A stretch of 64,000 nt of DNA from Lachnospiraceae bacterium UBA7196 (GTDB lineage: Bacteria > Bacillota > Clostridia > Lachnospirales > Lachnospiraceae), in NCBI GenBank assembly GCA_002490835.1, contig DKUU01000007.1, forward strand, positions 89,151-153,150, given 5' to 3'. Shown in pieces: positions 7,873-16,484 of the stretch. Numbering within the stretch: the stretch's first letter is position 1; each line of letters starts with the position of its first letter. The translations under genes and the position numbers were made by a program. The notes under the pieces are model-generated. The model did no database searches. It saw only the letters and a program-made list of their open reading frames with translations, and was not told where the DNA came from.

Positions 7873-9669
7873 ATGAACAGTAAGAAATATTCACTGGGCG
7901 GGAACATTTTGTTTCACCTAAACAGTGCGAGACAGTGGAATCAGTGGGTCTGCTATTTTCAGTTTCTGGACGTAATACCGAATATGGCGGCGACATTTCT
8001 GGGAATCTGGTTGCCCTCTTTGATCGTCTCCGAATTGCAGAGCGGCGTCACGCTCACGGTTTTGATGGCGAGCATTATCACTGTTTCCGTAGGGTTGTTA
8101 CTCAGCAATGTGGCAGATACTGCCATGACGCAGTATTTATATCGAAACGGTTTATCGCTGACGCTGTATTATGATAAGCTGGCCTTTGAAAAGACGATGA
8201 AGATCGACTATGATCTGCTGGAGAGCAAAGAGGTGCAGAAGCTGGTGGGGAATGTCTGGGGGACGCTGCGCAATGAGTTTGCGATCCGCTGGTCCGTGAC
8301 CTCCATGCCGGTGCTGATCGTTTCCGTTCTCAGCTCTGTTTTATATGGATTTTTGCTTTGCAGGGTCAATGCAATTTTAGTGTTGGTGCTGATCGTCACG
8401 ATAGGGGTCAATACTTTTTTGCTGAAACGGACGAGGGACATCCACGGAAAGTACCATGAGGAACTTAGCAGGCATACTAAGGCGGCAGCCTATATCAACC
8501 TTCATGCGATGGAGAGAAGCGACGGCAAAGATATCCGTATGTATCAGATGCAGGACTGGTTCCTGCGCAAGTATGACGACGCTGTTAGCGGTATGGATCG
8601 TATTTACGGGAAAATACATACACAGTATTTTTTGCGGAGATTAAAGGAGCTGGGGCTGGGATTTGCCGCGGAGCTGATTTCTTACGGCTATCTTGTGTAT
8701 CTGCTGGCGGAAGGGAGGATGTCTGTTTCCGAATTTGTCTTTTCCGTGGGTCTGGTGCGGACTTTTTTGACAAATTTTTCCACCCTGATCGGTCAGGTGC
8801 AGAGTCTCAATAATATCCATGCTTTTATCACCTATATCAGAAAACTGCTCGATCTGCCGGAAAAGGCGGAGGGAAAGGTTTTTGATACGGACATGACCAA
8901 GGGCGTGGAGATCGTTTTCAAGGATGTTTCCTTCCGCTATCCAGATGCGGATGCCGATGTGTTAAGCGATATCAATCTGACGATTCATTCCAATGAAAAG
9001 CTGGCCCTGATCGGCTTAAACGGCGCGGGTAAGACTACCTTTGTCAAGCTTTTATGCGGCTTTTACAAACCGACCAAAGGAGAAATCCTTATCAACGGCA
9101 TCCCACAAAAAGATTATGACAGGGATGCGTATCTGAAACTGGTATCCGCGCTGTTTCAGGATTCCATGCTGTTCCCGGTGTCGGTCGATGAAAATCTGAC
9201 CGGAGCGGTGCGGACGCAGACGGATGAAAAGCGGCTTTCCCATGTTTTGAAGCTGTCGGGGTTTGATAAGCGTTATCAGAGCCTTTCACGGGGCGGGGAG
9301 ACGAAGATGGTACGCGAGGTCAATGAGGACGCGACGGATGTCTCCGGCGGAGAAAAGCAGAAGCTTTTATTTGCCAGAGCCTTGTATAAGGAGGCACCGC
9401 TGTTAATATTAGATGAGCCGACGGCTGCGCTTGATCCGATCGCGGAAAACGAATTGTATCTACGGTACGGGGAGGCGGCGAAAAACCGCACGGTGGTCTT
9501 TATTTCCCATCGCTTATCCAGTACCAGATTCTGCGACAGGATCGTGCTCTTGGAGGGGACCCGCATCATAGAGGAGGGCACGCATGAGGAGCTGATTGAA
9601 AAGAATGGCCGCTATGCTGCGCTTTTTGAGATGCAGAGTCAATATTATCGGGAAGGGGCGGCAGTCTGA
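7873..9669 (+). CDS. ABC exporter half-transporter, subunit 1
   Basis: Fused membrane and ATPase half-transporter of about 598 residues. The N-terminal half has six predicted membrane segments. The ATPase domain starts near residue 340, with Walker A GLNGAGKTT, signature VSGGEKQ and Walker B LLILDEPTAALD, followed by the switch His in ISHRLSS. ATG 7873 follows AGG by 8 bases; an in-frame GTG lies at 7861. The stop overlaps the start of the next half-transporter (ATGA), which implies translational coupling and a heterodimer. A LytTR system lies upstream, a common arrangement for peptide or antimicrobial exporters. The cargo is unknown. Confidence 0.9.
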   Translation: MNSKKYSLGGNILFHLNSARQWNQWVCYFQFLDVIPNMAATFLGIWLPSLIVSELQSGVTLTVLMASIITVSVGLLLSNVADTAMTQYLYRNGLSLTLYYDKLAFEKTMKIDYDLLESKEVQKLVGNVWGTLRNEFAIRWSVTSMPVLIVSVLSSVLYGFLLCRVNAILVLVLIVTIGVNTFLLKRTRDIHGKYHEELSRHTKAAAYINLHAMERSDGKDIRMYQMQDWFLRKYDDAVSGMDRIYGKIHTQYFLRRLKELGLGFAAELISYGYLVYLLAEGRMSVSEFVFSVGLVRTFLTNFSTLIGQVQSLNNIHAFITYIRKLLDLPEKAEGKVFDTDMTKGVEIVFKDVSFRYPDADADVLSDINLTIHSNEKLALIGLNGAGKTTFVKLLCGFYKPTKGEILINGIPQKDYDRDAYLKLVSALFQDSMLFPVSVDENLTGAVRTQTDEKRLSHVLKLSGFDKRYQSLSRGGETKMVREVNEDATDVSGGEKQKLLFARALYKEAPLLILDEPTAALDPIAENELYLRYGEAAKNRTVVFISHRLSSTRFCDRIVLLEGTRIIEEGTHEELIEKNGRYAALFEMQSQYYREGAAV

Positions 9670-11492
9670 TGAAGAAAAAGGACTTTGAAAATCTGTGGTT
9701 TTTGTTCAAGGCCGTTTACCGGCAGGAAAAGAAAACCTTTTATATCGGTGTGGCTGGCGCCGTTTTGGAAGCCATCGACCGCTATCTTTTTGTGATTCTC
9801 TTGGGAATGATCATAGATGCCGCTTTAAGCGGTAAGTCTTTGAAAAATATGCTGTGGATGATCGGGGCAGCGATGGGAGCTAAGTTTGTCTTAGAAGCAT
9901 TGCAGAGCCGTCTCAGAGAGAGCTTAAAAAAGAAATTGGAGAATTTTCCGAAAGAATTTGCCAGCAGAGATTTAAATCAAAAAGCGCTGACGATGGATTA
10001 TGAATATCTGGAAGATGCAAACGCCAGAGATATCAGGTACCGCTCTTTTCAAAGATCCTTTTACGGGATAGGCGGCTGGCTGATGATGGTAATATATTCT
10101 ATGGTGAGAAACGGGGTGTCCATTATCATTTCAATCGGTATCGTGGCACCCATGTTTCAGGCAGCTTCCGGGGGAGAAATTATCTGGATCAGTTCTGCAT
10201 GGTGTTCCGTTTTCCTGCTTGTGGGATTAGGGCTGTTGGTCTGGGCCGGCTGCAGGATCAGTGTCGGAGGGACGCGAAAGGCCATGCAGAAGTATTGTGA
10301 TAATTCCGCAGCCTATACCAAAAAAATGTATTATCTCGATCTGCTGGCAGGTGTCGAACCGCAGAAGGATATCCGGGTGCTGCATTTTGAACAGGTGATT
10401 CATCAGGAGGTGGAGGCGCTTTTTGGTTCGATCCATGAAAACGAGAAGCAGCAGAACAGGATTTATGTGCGCAGGAATTATTTGCAGCAGCTGAGCTTTG
10501 GTCTGAGCAGTTTGTTTATTTATCTGTTTGTCGGTTTACGGGCTTACGCAGGGGTGATCACGCTGGGCAATGTGGTCACTTATGCGTCAGGCATGGAACA
10601 ATTTATTTATGCAATCAATCATTTATCCGTGATGATCGGGCACCTAAAGTCCGCCGCCATGTATGCGGAGGATTACAGAGCGTTTATTGAGCTGGGAAAG
10701 CGGAAATACGAGGGGACGATCCCCGTCGAAAAGCGGCGTGATGATCGCTTCTCCGTGGAATTTGTCAATGTGTCTTTCAAGTATCCGGGCTCCGATACCT
10801 ATGTGATCAAAAATCTGAACCTGAAATTTGTCATTGGGGAGAAGATGGCGATCGTGGGCAAGAACGGTTCGGGAAAGACAACGTTCATTAAGCTCCTATG
10901 CCGTCTGTATGACGTGACGGAAGGCTGCATTAAGTTGAACGGCATTGATATCAGAAAATATGATTATAGGGATTACTGCGCGCTTTTTGCCGTGGTGTTT
11001 CAGGACTTTCAGATCTTTGCCTTTCCGGTCGGGGAGAATGTGGCGGCGGGCAGTGAGGCGGATGAGGAGCGGATCGCTTCCGCCATGAAGAAGGCGGGGC
11101 TGGGAGAGCGGCTTGAGACGCTTGAAGACGGCGTCTATACCTGTGTCGGAAAGGAGTATGACGAGAGGGGTATCGCCTTTTCGGGCGGAGAAAAGCAGAA
11201 GCTGGCCATCGCCAGAGCAGTTTACAAGGACGCAGCCTTTGTCATTATGGATGAGCCGACGGCGGCGCTCGATCCCGAAGCGGAAGCGCAAGTCTTTGCG
11301 GGCTTTGATAAAATGGTGGGCAAGAAAACGGCAATCTATATTTCGCACCGTCTTGCTTCCTGCAGGTTTTGTGAGGACATTCTGGTCTTTGACGAGGGAA
11401 AGGTGGTCCAGCACGGGTCGCATGAAGAATTGGAGGGGCAGGAGGGATTGTACAGACAGCTGTGGAATGCGCAGGCGCAGTATTATCAATAG
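9669..11492 (+). CDS. ABC exporter half-transporter, subunit 2
   Basis: Second half-transporter, 607 residues, overlapping the stop of subunit 1. It has six predicted membrane segments in the first 330 residues. The ATPase domain carries Walker A GKNGSGKTT, signature FSGGEKQ, Walker B FVIMDEPTAALD and ISHRLAS. Both halves keep intact Walker B glutamates, so neither ATP site is obviously degenerate, unlike many heterodimeric exporters. It has its own ATG and is coupled to subunit 1. Function as a drug, lipid or peptide exporter cannot be decided from sequence alone. Confidence 0.9.
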   Translation: MKKKDFENLWFLFKAVYRQEKKTFYIGVAGAVLEAIDRYLFVILLGMIIDAALSGKSLKNMLWMIGAAMGAKFVLEALQSRLRESLKKKLENFPKEFASRDLNQKALTMDYEYLEDANARDIRYRSFQRSFYGIGGWLMMVIYSMVRNGVSIIISIGIVAPMFQAASGGEIIWISSAWCSVFLLVGLGLLVWAGCRISVGGTRKAMQKYCDNSAAYTKKMYYLDLLAGVEPQKDIRVLHFEQVIHQEVEALFGSIHENEKQQNRIYVRRNYLQQLSFGLSSLFIYLFVGLRAYAGVITLGNVVTYASGMEQFIYAINHLSVMIGHLKSAAMYAEDYRAFIELGKRKYEGTIPVEKRRDDRFSVEFVNVSFKYPGSDTYVIKNLNLKFVIGEKMAIVGKNGSGKTTFIKLLCRLYDVTEGCIKLNGIDIRKYDYRDYCALFAVVFQDFQIFAFPVGENVAAGSEADEERIASAMKKAGLGERLETLEDGVYTCVGKEYDERGIAFSGGEKQKLAIARAVYKDAAFVIMDEPTAALDPEAEAQVFAGFDKMVGKKTAIYISHRLASCRFCEDILVFDEGKVVQHGSHEELEGQEGLYRQLWNAQAQYYQ

Positions 11493-11504
11493 CGATCATG
11501 GGAA

Positions 11505-11533
11505 TTGCGCTTTCGTGGATAGTCTGCTAGAAT
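11505..11533 (+). promoter_or_regulatory. Promoter for the acyltransferase-like gene and second LytTR system
   Basis: TTGCGC (11505-11510) and TAGAAT (11528-11533) are spaced by 17 bases. The predicted transcript start, near 11540, is only about 14 bases before the first possible start codon at 11554. Confidence 0.6.
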
Positions 11534-11553
11534 GCGATTAGAAGGAACAGGAT

Positions 11554-12414
11554 TTGGGAAGGGAAAGGCGCAAGTCAGGATACGGATCAATGACAAAATT
11601 GGAACAGCAGGCATTATATGTATTGTTGGAACTGCCGCAGGAAGTACGAAACCAACTGGATGCTTACGAGGCCGAAAGGACGAGAGAACTTCCGACGGAA
11701 ATTTATCGGAAACTGTTTGTGCGGGCGCAGTGGGAGGAAGGAATCAAAGAGCTGCAGGAATATCTGGGAGAGGATCAGACGGGGATGAAGATTCTCTGGG
11801 AGCAGATGCACATCCTTTGTCAATATACCTACGGAGAATATGAAAAACGGGGGATCAGCGAAGATATTTTCGCGGCCACCATGAAATTCTGCACCAGATT
11901 TTTAGGCGAGCATTATGCTGCATGGGGAACCTATAAATATGTGTGGGCATGGTGGTTTCCCAGACAGATGGCGCTGTTAGAATTTCGCTTGGGCGCGCTG
12001 GAATTTGAATTTGTTGAAGGAGTGGATGGAAACGAACGGGAAGTTGCCGTACACATTCCGTCCGACGCCGATATGAGTGTGGAGTCTATTCAGGCATCCT
12101 TGACGGCTTTTCGTTCTTTCCGAAAACGTTATTTCACGGAATGGCAGGATGTCAGGCTGACATGCGATACATGGATGCTGATGCCGCAATTGCAGGAACT
12201 TCTCGGTGAGGATTCCAAAATCGTTGCCTTTCAGAAGCTGTTTTGCATTGACGAGATTGATTGGGAAGCAATGTGGTATATGGGGTGGATTTATCCGGGG
12301 TATGAGAAAGTCGATGAGAATCTGCCGGAAAAGACACGGCTTCAAAGAGAGTTGAAAAAGTATCTTTTAGCGGGGAATCCGTTTGGGATCGCCAAGGGGC
12401 ATATGGTACTTTGA
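11554..12414 (+). CDS. Acyltransferase-like protein (GNAT-like N and C domains, DUF5596/DUF5597 type)
   Basis: Soluble protein of 274-286 residues without a signal peptide. The central and C-terminal parts carry FRLGALEFE and IPSDADMS, which I recognise from a Firmicutes family annotated as acyltransferase domain-containing with GNAT-like halves. The substrate is not known. The start is uncertain: TTG 11554 has AAGGA 7 bases upstream and fits the short leader; ATG 11590 gives MTKLEQQAL and has only a weak AGGAT. It lies just before the second LytTR regulator with a 33-base gap, so it is likely part of that operon, and may supply or modify a signal molecule; that link is inference. Confidence 0.6.
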   Translation: MGRERRKSGYGSMTKLEQQALYVLLELPQEVRNQLDAYEAERTRELPTEIYRKLFVRAQWEEGIKELQEYLGEDQTGMKILWEQMHILCQYTYGEYEKRGISEDIFAATMKFCTRFLGEHYAAWGTYKYVWAWWFPRQMALLEFRLGALEFEFVEGVDGNEREVAVHIPSDADMSVESIQASLTAFRSFRKRYFTEWQDVRLTCDTWMLMPQLQELLGEDSKIVAFQKLFCIDEIDWEAMWYMGWIYPGYEKVDENLPEKTRLQRELKKYLLAGNPFGIAKGHMVL

Positions 12415-12447
12415 TGAGAAAAAATATTTCGTGATGAGGTGACAGCA

Positions 12448-13173
12448 TTGGTAAGGATTGCTATCTGCGACGACGAAAAAGAAGCCGTCGCGCTGCATGG
12501 AAATATCATAAAGGGCAGCCTGCAATCCTGCGGCATCGGTTATGAGATAAACACTTACACATCCGGCAGTAATTTGTTGTCTGACATTACGGAGGATGGA
12601 TTCTTTTATGATCTGATCCTGTCGGACATTGAAATGCCCGATGTCACCGGCATGGAACTTGCGGAGAAGATCAAGCCCTTTCTGCCCAATAGTAAAGTTA
12701 TCTTTATCACTTCGCATATCGAATATGCCATTGACGCGTTTGAACTTTCCATTTTCCGCTATGTGCCGAAAAACGATCTGGGAAATCGGTTGAAAGCTGC
12801 CGTTATAGACGCTGCAAAACTGATCGAACTGGAAGCGGGCAAAGAGTACCTCATTCAAGCGGCGGGGAGAGTGGAGAAGATCGCTTATAAGGATATCTTT
12901 TATGTTCAGCGCGACGGCGGGAAAAATTCAGAAATCTATTCGAATGCAGGGATATCAAAAGTCAGGAAAAGCCTCCAACAGGTGTTTGCGGAACTGGACG
13001 CGCCGGAATTTCTTTTTATTGACAGGGGTTGTATCGTAAACATCATACAGATCATGAAAGTGGTTGACGGGATGGCATTTCTCAAAAACGGGGAAGCGCT
13101 GCCAATCAGCCGTTCCCATTTACAGGAAGTCAAGAGGCAGATCAACAGGTATTGGGGGACGCACATCGGATGA
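12448..13173 (+). CDS. LytTR-family response regulator
   Basis: Response regulator of about 241 residues. Acidic pocket DDE lies at 8-10 and phosphoacceptor Asp60 in LILSDIEMPD. A LytTR domain fills about 140-240 (IFYVQRDGGKNSEIY...FLFIDRGCIVNI). TTG 12448 is chosen because GAGGTG lies about 7 bases upstream; the GTG at 12439 is in frame but forms part of that same ribosome binding site. The same GAGGTGACAGC arrangement precedes the methyltransferase gene at 14515. The last codons overlap the kinase start (ATGA). A 21-bp-spaced direct repeat upstream of the ABC operon at 15.4 kb is a candidate target. Confidence 0.9.
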   Translation: MVRIAICDDEKEAVALHGNIIKGSLQSCGIGYEINTYTSGSNLLSDITEDGFFYDLILSDIEMPDVTGMELAEKIKPFLPNSKVIFITSHIEYAIDAFELSIFRYVPKNDLGNRLKAAVIDAAKLIELEAGKEYLIQAAGRVEKIAYKDIFYVQRDGGKNSEIYSNAGISKVRKSLQQVFAELDAPEFLFIDRGCIVNIIQIMKVVDGMAFLKNGEALPISRSHLQEVKRQINRYWGTHIG

Positions 13174-14486
13174 ATGGCTGTCAGATCATATCCTATTTTT
13201 TCACAAACGGGCTGCGGATCTTCGTTTGCCTGTACCTTGTCATAGCAGTATGGAAGGTGACTGCCGACTGGAAAAAGGCGGGTATCTTCTCCGCATTGGC
13301 GGCTGTTTTTGTCACTGGACTGTCTACTTTACAAGTTGCGCAGATCTATGTTACGGGTGCTGAAATCATCCTTATCCTATTGCTTGTCCGCTATCTGATC
13401 AAAACGGAACTGCGGATGCCGCTTTTTTTGACCTTTTTCTATGAGATCACGGTTTTACTGTGGGAATTTATGGCGTCGGCATTTTGGGGGATTCTGTTTC
13501 AGTCAGAGCGTTTTCTTAACAAAAATCTGCCGGAATATATGGCGGCGGTGTGGATCGTGCGACTGCTGATGTTTAGTATCGTTTTTTGGAAGATAAGAGC
13601 CGACCGAAACGAAGACAGAACATCTTCTTTGCAAAAAGCAGGACAAGGTATAAACCGGATCATATCCGGGATTGCTGTAGCAGGCATCTTTGGGGTCGCC
13701 TTTTTATCTGGGCAGAACGTCATCGCCATAGAGGACGAGGAGATGACAACGTGGATTATTTTTGCCATACTGATCCTTGTGGCAGTTCTGCTTTTTTATC
13801 TTGGCCGTCAATATGAGATGGAGAAAAAAGTAGCGCAGTTGGAAAAGGAAAGGAATGATTTGCTGACGCGGGACTATCGGCTGCTGAAAGATACCTACGC
13901 TGCCAACGCAAGACTGTACCACGATTTTCACAATCACATCGAGGCGCTGCACCGTTATCTGGTAAAAGAGAAGACGGCGGAGGCCGTTCAGTATCTGGAA
14001 GGTCTGCGCACGCCGATCGAAGCGGTCACGCAGTCCGTCTGGACAGGAGATGAGGCGGCGGATTATCTGCTGAGCAGCAGGCAGGCTCTGGCCGCATCCA
14101 GAGAGATTCAGATCCGCTATCATATCGAATATCCGCGGCACACCAATATCCGCAGCGTCGATCTGGTGGCAATTTTAGGGAATCTTTTGGATAATGCCTT
14201 TGAGGCGGTAGAAGACACGGAAGGGGAACTGCGCTTTGTGGAGCTGACCATCCGCCGTATCCATCAAATGCTCATTATCAAATTGGTAAACGGCTGTAAA
14301 GCTGCGCCTGTTATAGCAGAAGGGGAAGTGAAGACCACGAAGCGGGATAAGAATCTGCACGGCTGGGGACTGAAAAGCATCCGCGCCGCGGCGGAGCATT
14401 ATGATGGTACGGTGGAAACAGAGTACGAAAATAACAGGTTTTGTACGGTGGTTACGCTGTCTTTCGAGCCGGTAAAAACGAAATAA
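13170..14486 (+). CDS. GHKL-domain sensor histidine kinase (AgrC-like)
   Basis: Histidine kinase of about 438 residues. Six or so hydrophobic segments fill the first 215 residues, as in AgrC-type peptide sensors. A coiled linker follows. The phosphorylated histidine lies in LYHDFHNHIEALHRY, and the ATPase domain has LGNLLDNAFEAV and the glycine-rich LHGWGLKSI. The ATG at 13170 overlaps the TGA of the response regulator, so translation is coupled; an in-frame TTG at 13152 is less likely. Sensing of an external peptide is typical for the family but no propeptide gene is seen here. Confidence 0.9.
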   Translation: MNGCQIISYFFTNGLRIFVCLYLVIAVWKVTADWKKAGIFSALAAVFVTGLSTLQVAQIYVTGAEIILILLLVRYLIKTELRMPLFLTFFYEITVLLWEFMASAFWGILFQSERFLNKNLPEYMAAVWIVRLLMFSIVFWKIRADRNEDRTSSLQKAGQGINRIISGIAVAGIFGVAFLSGQNVIAIEDEEMTTWIIFAILILVAVLLFYLGRQYEMEKKVAQLEKERNDLLTRDYRLLKDTYAANARLYHDFHNHIEALHRYLVKEKTAEAVQYLEGLRTPIEAVTQSVWTGDEAADYLLSSRQALAASREIQIRYHIEYPRHTNIRSVDLVAILGNLLDNAFEAVEDTEGELRFVELTIRRIHQMLIIKLVNGCKAAPVIAEGEVKTTKRDKNLHGWGLKSIRAAAEHYDGTVETEYENNRFCTVVTLSFEPVKTK

Positions 14487-14514
14487 AGGAAACTTTGTAA
14501 ACGAGGTGACAGCA

Positions 14515-15186
14515 ATGAGAAAACAAGCTATTTCATATCTTGCAAGAGTTGGCTTTCAAAAGATAGTGGGCTTTTTACTGTATCTGGTTGGTGCGGGATT
14601 TACACTGACATATGCAGGCGTAGTCTATTTTGTTTATCTTTTCTTGACAACTATTACAATTAGTTGGATTCTGTTCAAAGCAAATAAGGAAACATTGGCA
14701 GAACGCGGGAAAACAGATACAGATTCTCCGATATGGGATAAGGTACTTCTATTCGCATTTTGGATATTAAATTACTTTGCAGTATATTTATTAGCTGGTA
14801 TATCGGAAAACAGTGAACATTTAAATTTTGCATATTGTTTGGGAATTGTTTTAACCTTGTTTGCAGCATGGTTTTCAACAAAAGCGACCTTGGAAAACAC
14901 ATTTTTAGAATCTACAGCGAGGATTCAAAGCGATAGAAATCAAAAAGTTTGTACAACAGGACCATATAGAATTGTACGACACCCCGCATATAGTGGACTA
15001 ATCGTAAACTCCATTGGATTATCCTTGATTTTTCCCTATGTCAGCGTCTGGATATGTATGGCTATAACTGCGGTAATCATTGTAATACGAACAGTGTTAG
15101 AGGATAGTATGCTTATAGCTGGATTAGACGGGTATTCTGAATATACAACGCAGACGAAGTATCGACTGATTCCATTTATTTGGTAA
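14515..15186 (+). CDS. Isoprenylcysteine carboxyl methyltransferase (ICMT)/phospholipid methyltransferase family protein
   Basis: Membrane methyltransferase of 223 residues with five or so hydrophobic segments. The family signature GPYRIVRHPAYSG near residues 145-158 and the later acidic ED before a Tyr-rich tail match the ICMT/PEMT fold, which uses S-adenosylmethionine. The bacterial substrate is not known. ATG 14515 follows GAGGTGACAGCA; the GTG at 14506 is part of that ribosome binding site. The gene is clearly more AT-rich than its neighbours and uses A/T-ending codons, which suggests later acquisition. It sits 28 bases after the kinase gene and is followed by a terminator. Confidence 0.82.
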   Translation: MRKQAISYLARVGFQKIVGFLLYLVGAGFTLTYAGVVYFVYLFLTTITISWILFKANKETLAERGKTDTDSPIWDKVLLFAFWILNYFAVYLLAGISENSEHLNFAYCLGIVLTLFAAWFSTKATLENTFLESTARIQSDRNQKVCTTGPYRIVRHPAYSGLIVNSIGLSLIFPYVSVWICMAITAVIIVIRTVLEDSMLIAGLDGYSEYTTQTKYRLIPFIW

Positions 15187-15234
15187 TATGCTTGAAAATT
15201 CCGGTTTATCGGTCTAATAAAAGTCCAAAACAAG

Positions 15235-15271
15235 GCGGCGGTGTGGTATAGACAATCCCGCCGCTCTTTCT
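15235..15271 (+). terminator. Terminator after the ICMT-like gene
   Basis: GCGGCGG (15235-15241) and CCGCCGC (15258-15264) form a 7-bp GC stem with a 16-base loop, followed by CTCTTTCTGATTTT. The T tract is broken, so strength is uncertain. Confidence 0.5.
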
Positions 15272-15354
15272 GATTTTCTCTGCTTCTTTCATTTCCTACT
15301 TCAATGCAAGATACCGTTTTATTGCATTTTTTCCTCTCAGCGGTCTGCTTTTTT

Positions 15355-15414
15355 GTGGACAAAAAATTACCGTTCGCGGACAAAACGGCACGGATATGTT
15401 TTTTACGGTATGCT
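15355..15414 (+). promoter_or_regulatory. Direct-repeat activator site and weak promoter before the ABC operon
   Basis: GTGGACAAAA (15355-15364) and GCGGACAAAA (15376-15385) repeat with 21-bp spacing, two turns of the helix. A -10 box TATGCT (15409-15414) lies downstream but the -35 position (15386-15391, CGGCAC) is poor, which is the layout of an activator-dependent promoter. LytTR regulators bind paired direct repeats of about this spacing, and one is encoded at 12448. The assignment is inferred. Confidence 0.4.
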
Positions 15415-15457
15415 GTGACCAGAGCGTAACGGATGCGCTGAGTTGGAATGGAGGAAA

Positions 15458-15582
15458 GATTGAAAAATAAGTCTGATGACCTTATTTTTCAATCGCGAGT
15501 TTGTGTCGGAGCCACAAACTCGGAATCGCAGAGCAAAATTTGAGATTTTGCTCGCGTGTCGTCGCAAAAAAATGCTCCGACA
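15458..15582 (+). promoter_or_regulatory. Structured leader with three adjacent hairpins and one overlapping long stem
   Basis: Three perfect stems follow each other: 15458-15471 with 15481-15494 (14 bp, 9-base loop), 15496-15505 with 15513-15522 (10 bp, loop TCGGAGC), and 15531-15539 with 15545-15553 (9 bp). A fourth pairing joins TGTCGGAGC (15504-15512), which contains the loop of stem two, to GCTCCGACA (15574-15582), immediately before the ribosome binding site at 15584. Stem two and stem four share two bases and the loop, so they may compete or form a pseudoknot. I do not recognise a known riboswitch. Confidence 0.55.
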
Positions 15583-15593
15583 TGGAGGAAACT

Positions 15594-15770
15594 ATGAGAC
15601 ACTTTTATTTTCGCTTATTGTTTGGTATCGTTTGGCTGGCTGCGGCAGTTTTTTGTGTCGTGAACGCAAATTATCCTTTTGCAGCCCTTTATGTGGCGCT
15701 GGGGATCGTATTTTTATGGTCCGCTTATTCGATTCGAAAAAAGGAAAAGGAAGAAGACGATGGACAGTAA
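15594..15770 (+). CDS. Small membrane protein of unknown function
   Basis: Peptide of 58 residues starting MRHFYFRLLFGIVWL. Two hydrophobic helices (about 6-24 and 28-45) are followed by a charged tail KKEKEEDDG. GGAGG lies 5 bases before the ATG. Its 3' end overlaps the start of the ABC ATPase gene by 11 bases, so it is translated as the first gene of that transporter operon. I do not recognise the family; an accessory subunit of the ABC transporter is a reasonable inference from the overlap. Confidence 0.7.
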   Translation: MRHFYFRLLFGIVWLAAAVFCVVNANYPFAALYVALGIVFLWSAYSIRKKEKEEDDGQ

Positions 15771-16482
15771 AACAAGGAATAAGGAGAAACTTTTGGCCCT
15801 GAAAAATCTAAGCGTCTGGTACAAAAAGGGCAGTCCCGTACTGGACAAACTTTCTCTGGAATTGGGAACCAATGAAGTGGTCGGGCTGATCGGATTGAAT
15901 GGGGCGGGCAAGACCACCCTGATCAAGACTCTGGCCGGACTGCTCGACAGTTTTCAGGCGGAGGCTTTCCTGTGGCAGGAGGAACCGTTCTCATTTCGGG
16001 ACAGGGAATTTAAGAAAGAGCGGTATGTCGTCTTTGCGGAAGACCACTCATTTCGGTACTTTACATTCCGCGAGTATCTTTCCTATGTGGGAACTTCCTA
16101 TGGAAAGAAACTGACGGGGCCTGAGGTAGAGGAATTGGTACAGGGCTTTCATTTTGAGAGATACACAGATGTGTTGTTAAATGACCTGTCTACGGGGAAT
16201 CTGAAAAAGGCTTACCTGATTGCCGCCTTTGCTTTGAAGCCCAAGTTGCTTCTTCTGGATGAGCCGGTGAACGGTTTGGATTTTCAAAGCACCGAATATC
16301 TGTATCGGCAGATAAGCGGTTATCGGCAGTATGGCACAGTGCTTTTTTCATCCCACATCCTTGAGAGTATCTGCCTGACTTCCGACCGGGTGCTGGTGTT
16401 GGAGCAGGGACAGATCAGGCAGTGTATTGCGGGACAGGAGATCGAAGCCGAGAACATCAGGGAGGCGTTAGGAGGAGATTGA
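15760..16482 (+). CDS. ABC transporter ATP-binding protein
   Basis: ATPase subunit of 240 residues. Walker A is GLNGAGKTT, the signature is unusual (LSTGNLKK in place of LSGGQ), and Walker B is LLLLDEPVNGLD with the switch His in FSSHILES. The family resembles the CcmA/BcrA type that drives separate permease subunits. ATG 15760 overlaps the preceding small membrane gene. The permease starts 3 bases after the stop. Upstream LytTR regulation makes antimicrobial peptide export or immunity plausible, but this is inference. Confidence 0.9.
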   Translation: MDSKTRNKEKLLALKNLSVWYKKGSPVLDKLSLELGTNEVVGLIGLNGAGKTTLIKTLAGLLDSFQAEAFLWQEEPFSFRDREFKKERYVVFAEDHSFRYFTFREYLSYVGTSYGKKLTGPEVEELVQGFHFERYTDVLLNDLSTGNLKKAYLIAAFALKPKLLLLDEPVNGLDFQSTEYLYRQISGYRQYGTVLFSSHILESICLTSDRVLVLEQGQIRQCIAGQEIEAENIREALGGD

Positions 16483-16484
16483 AA

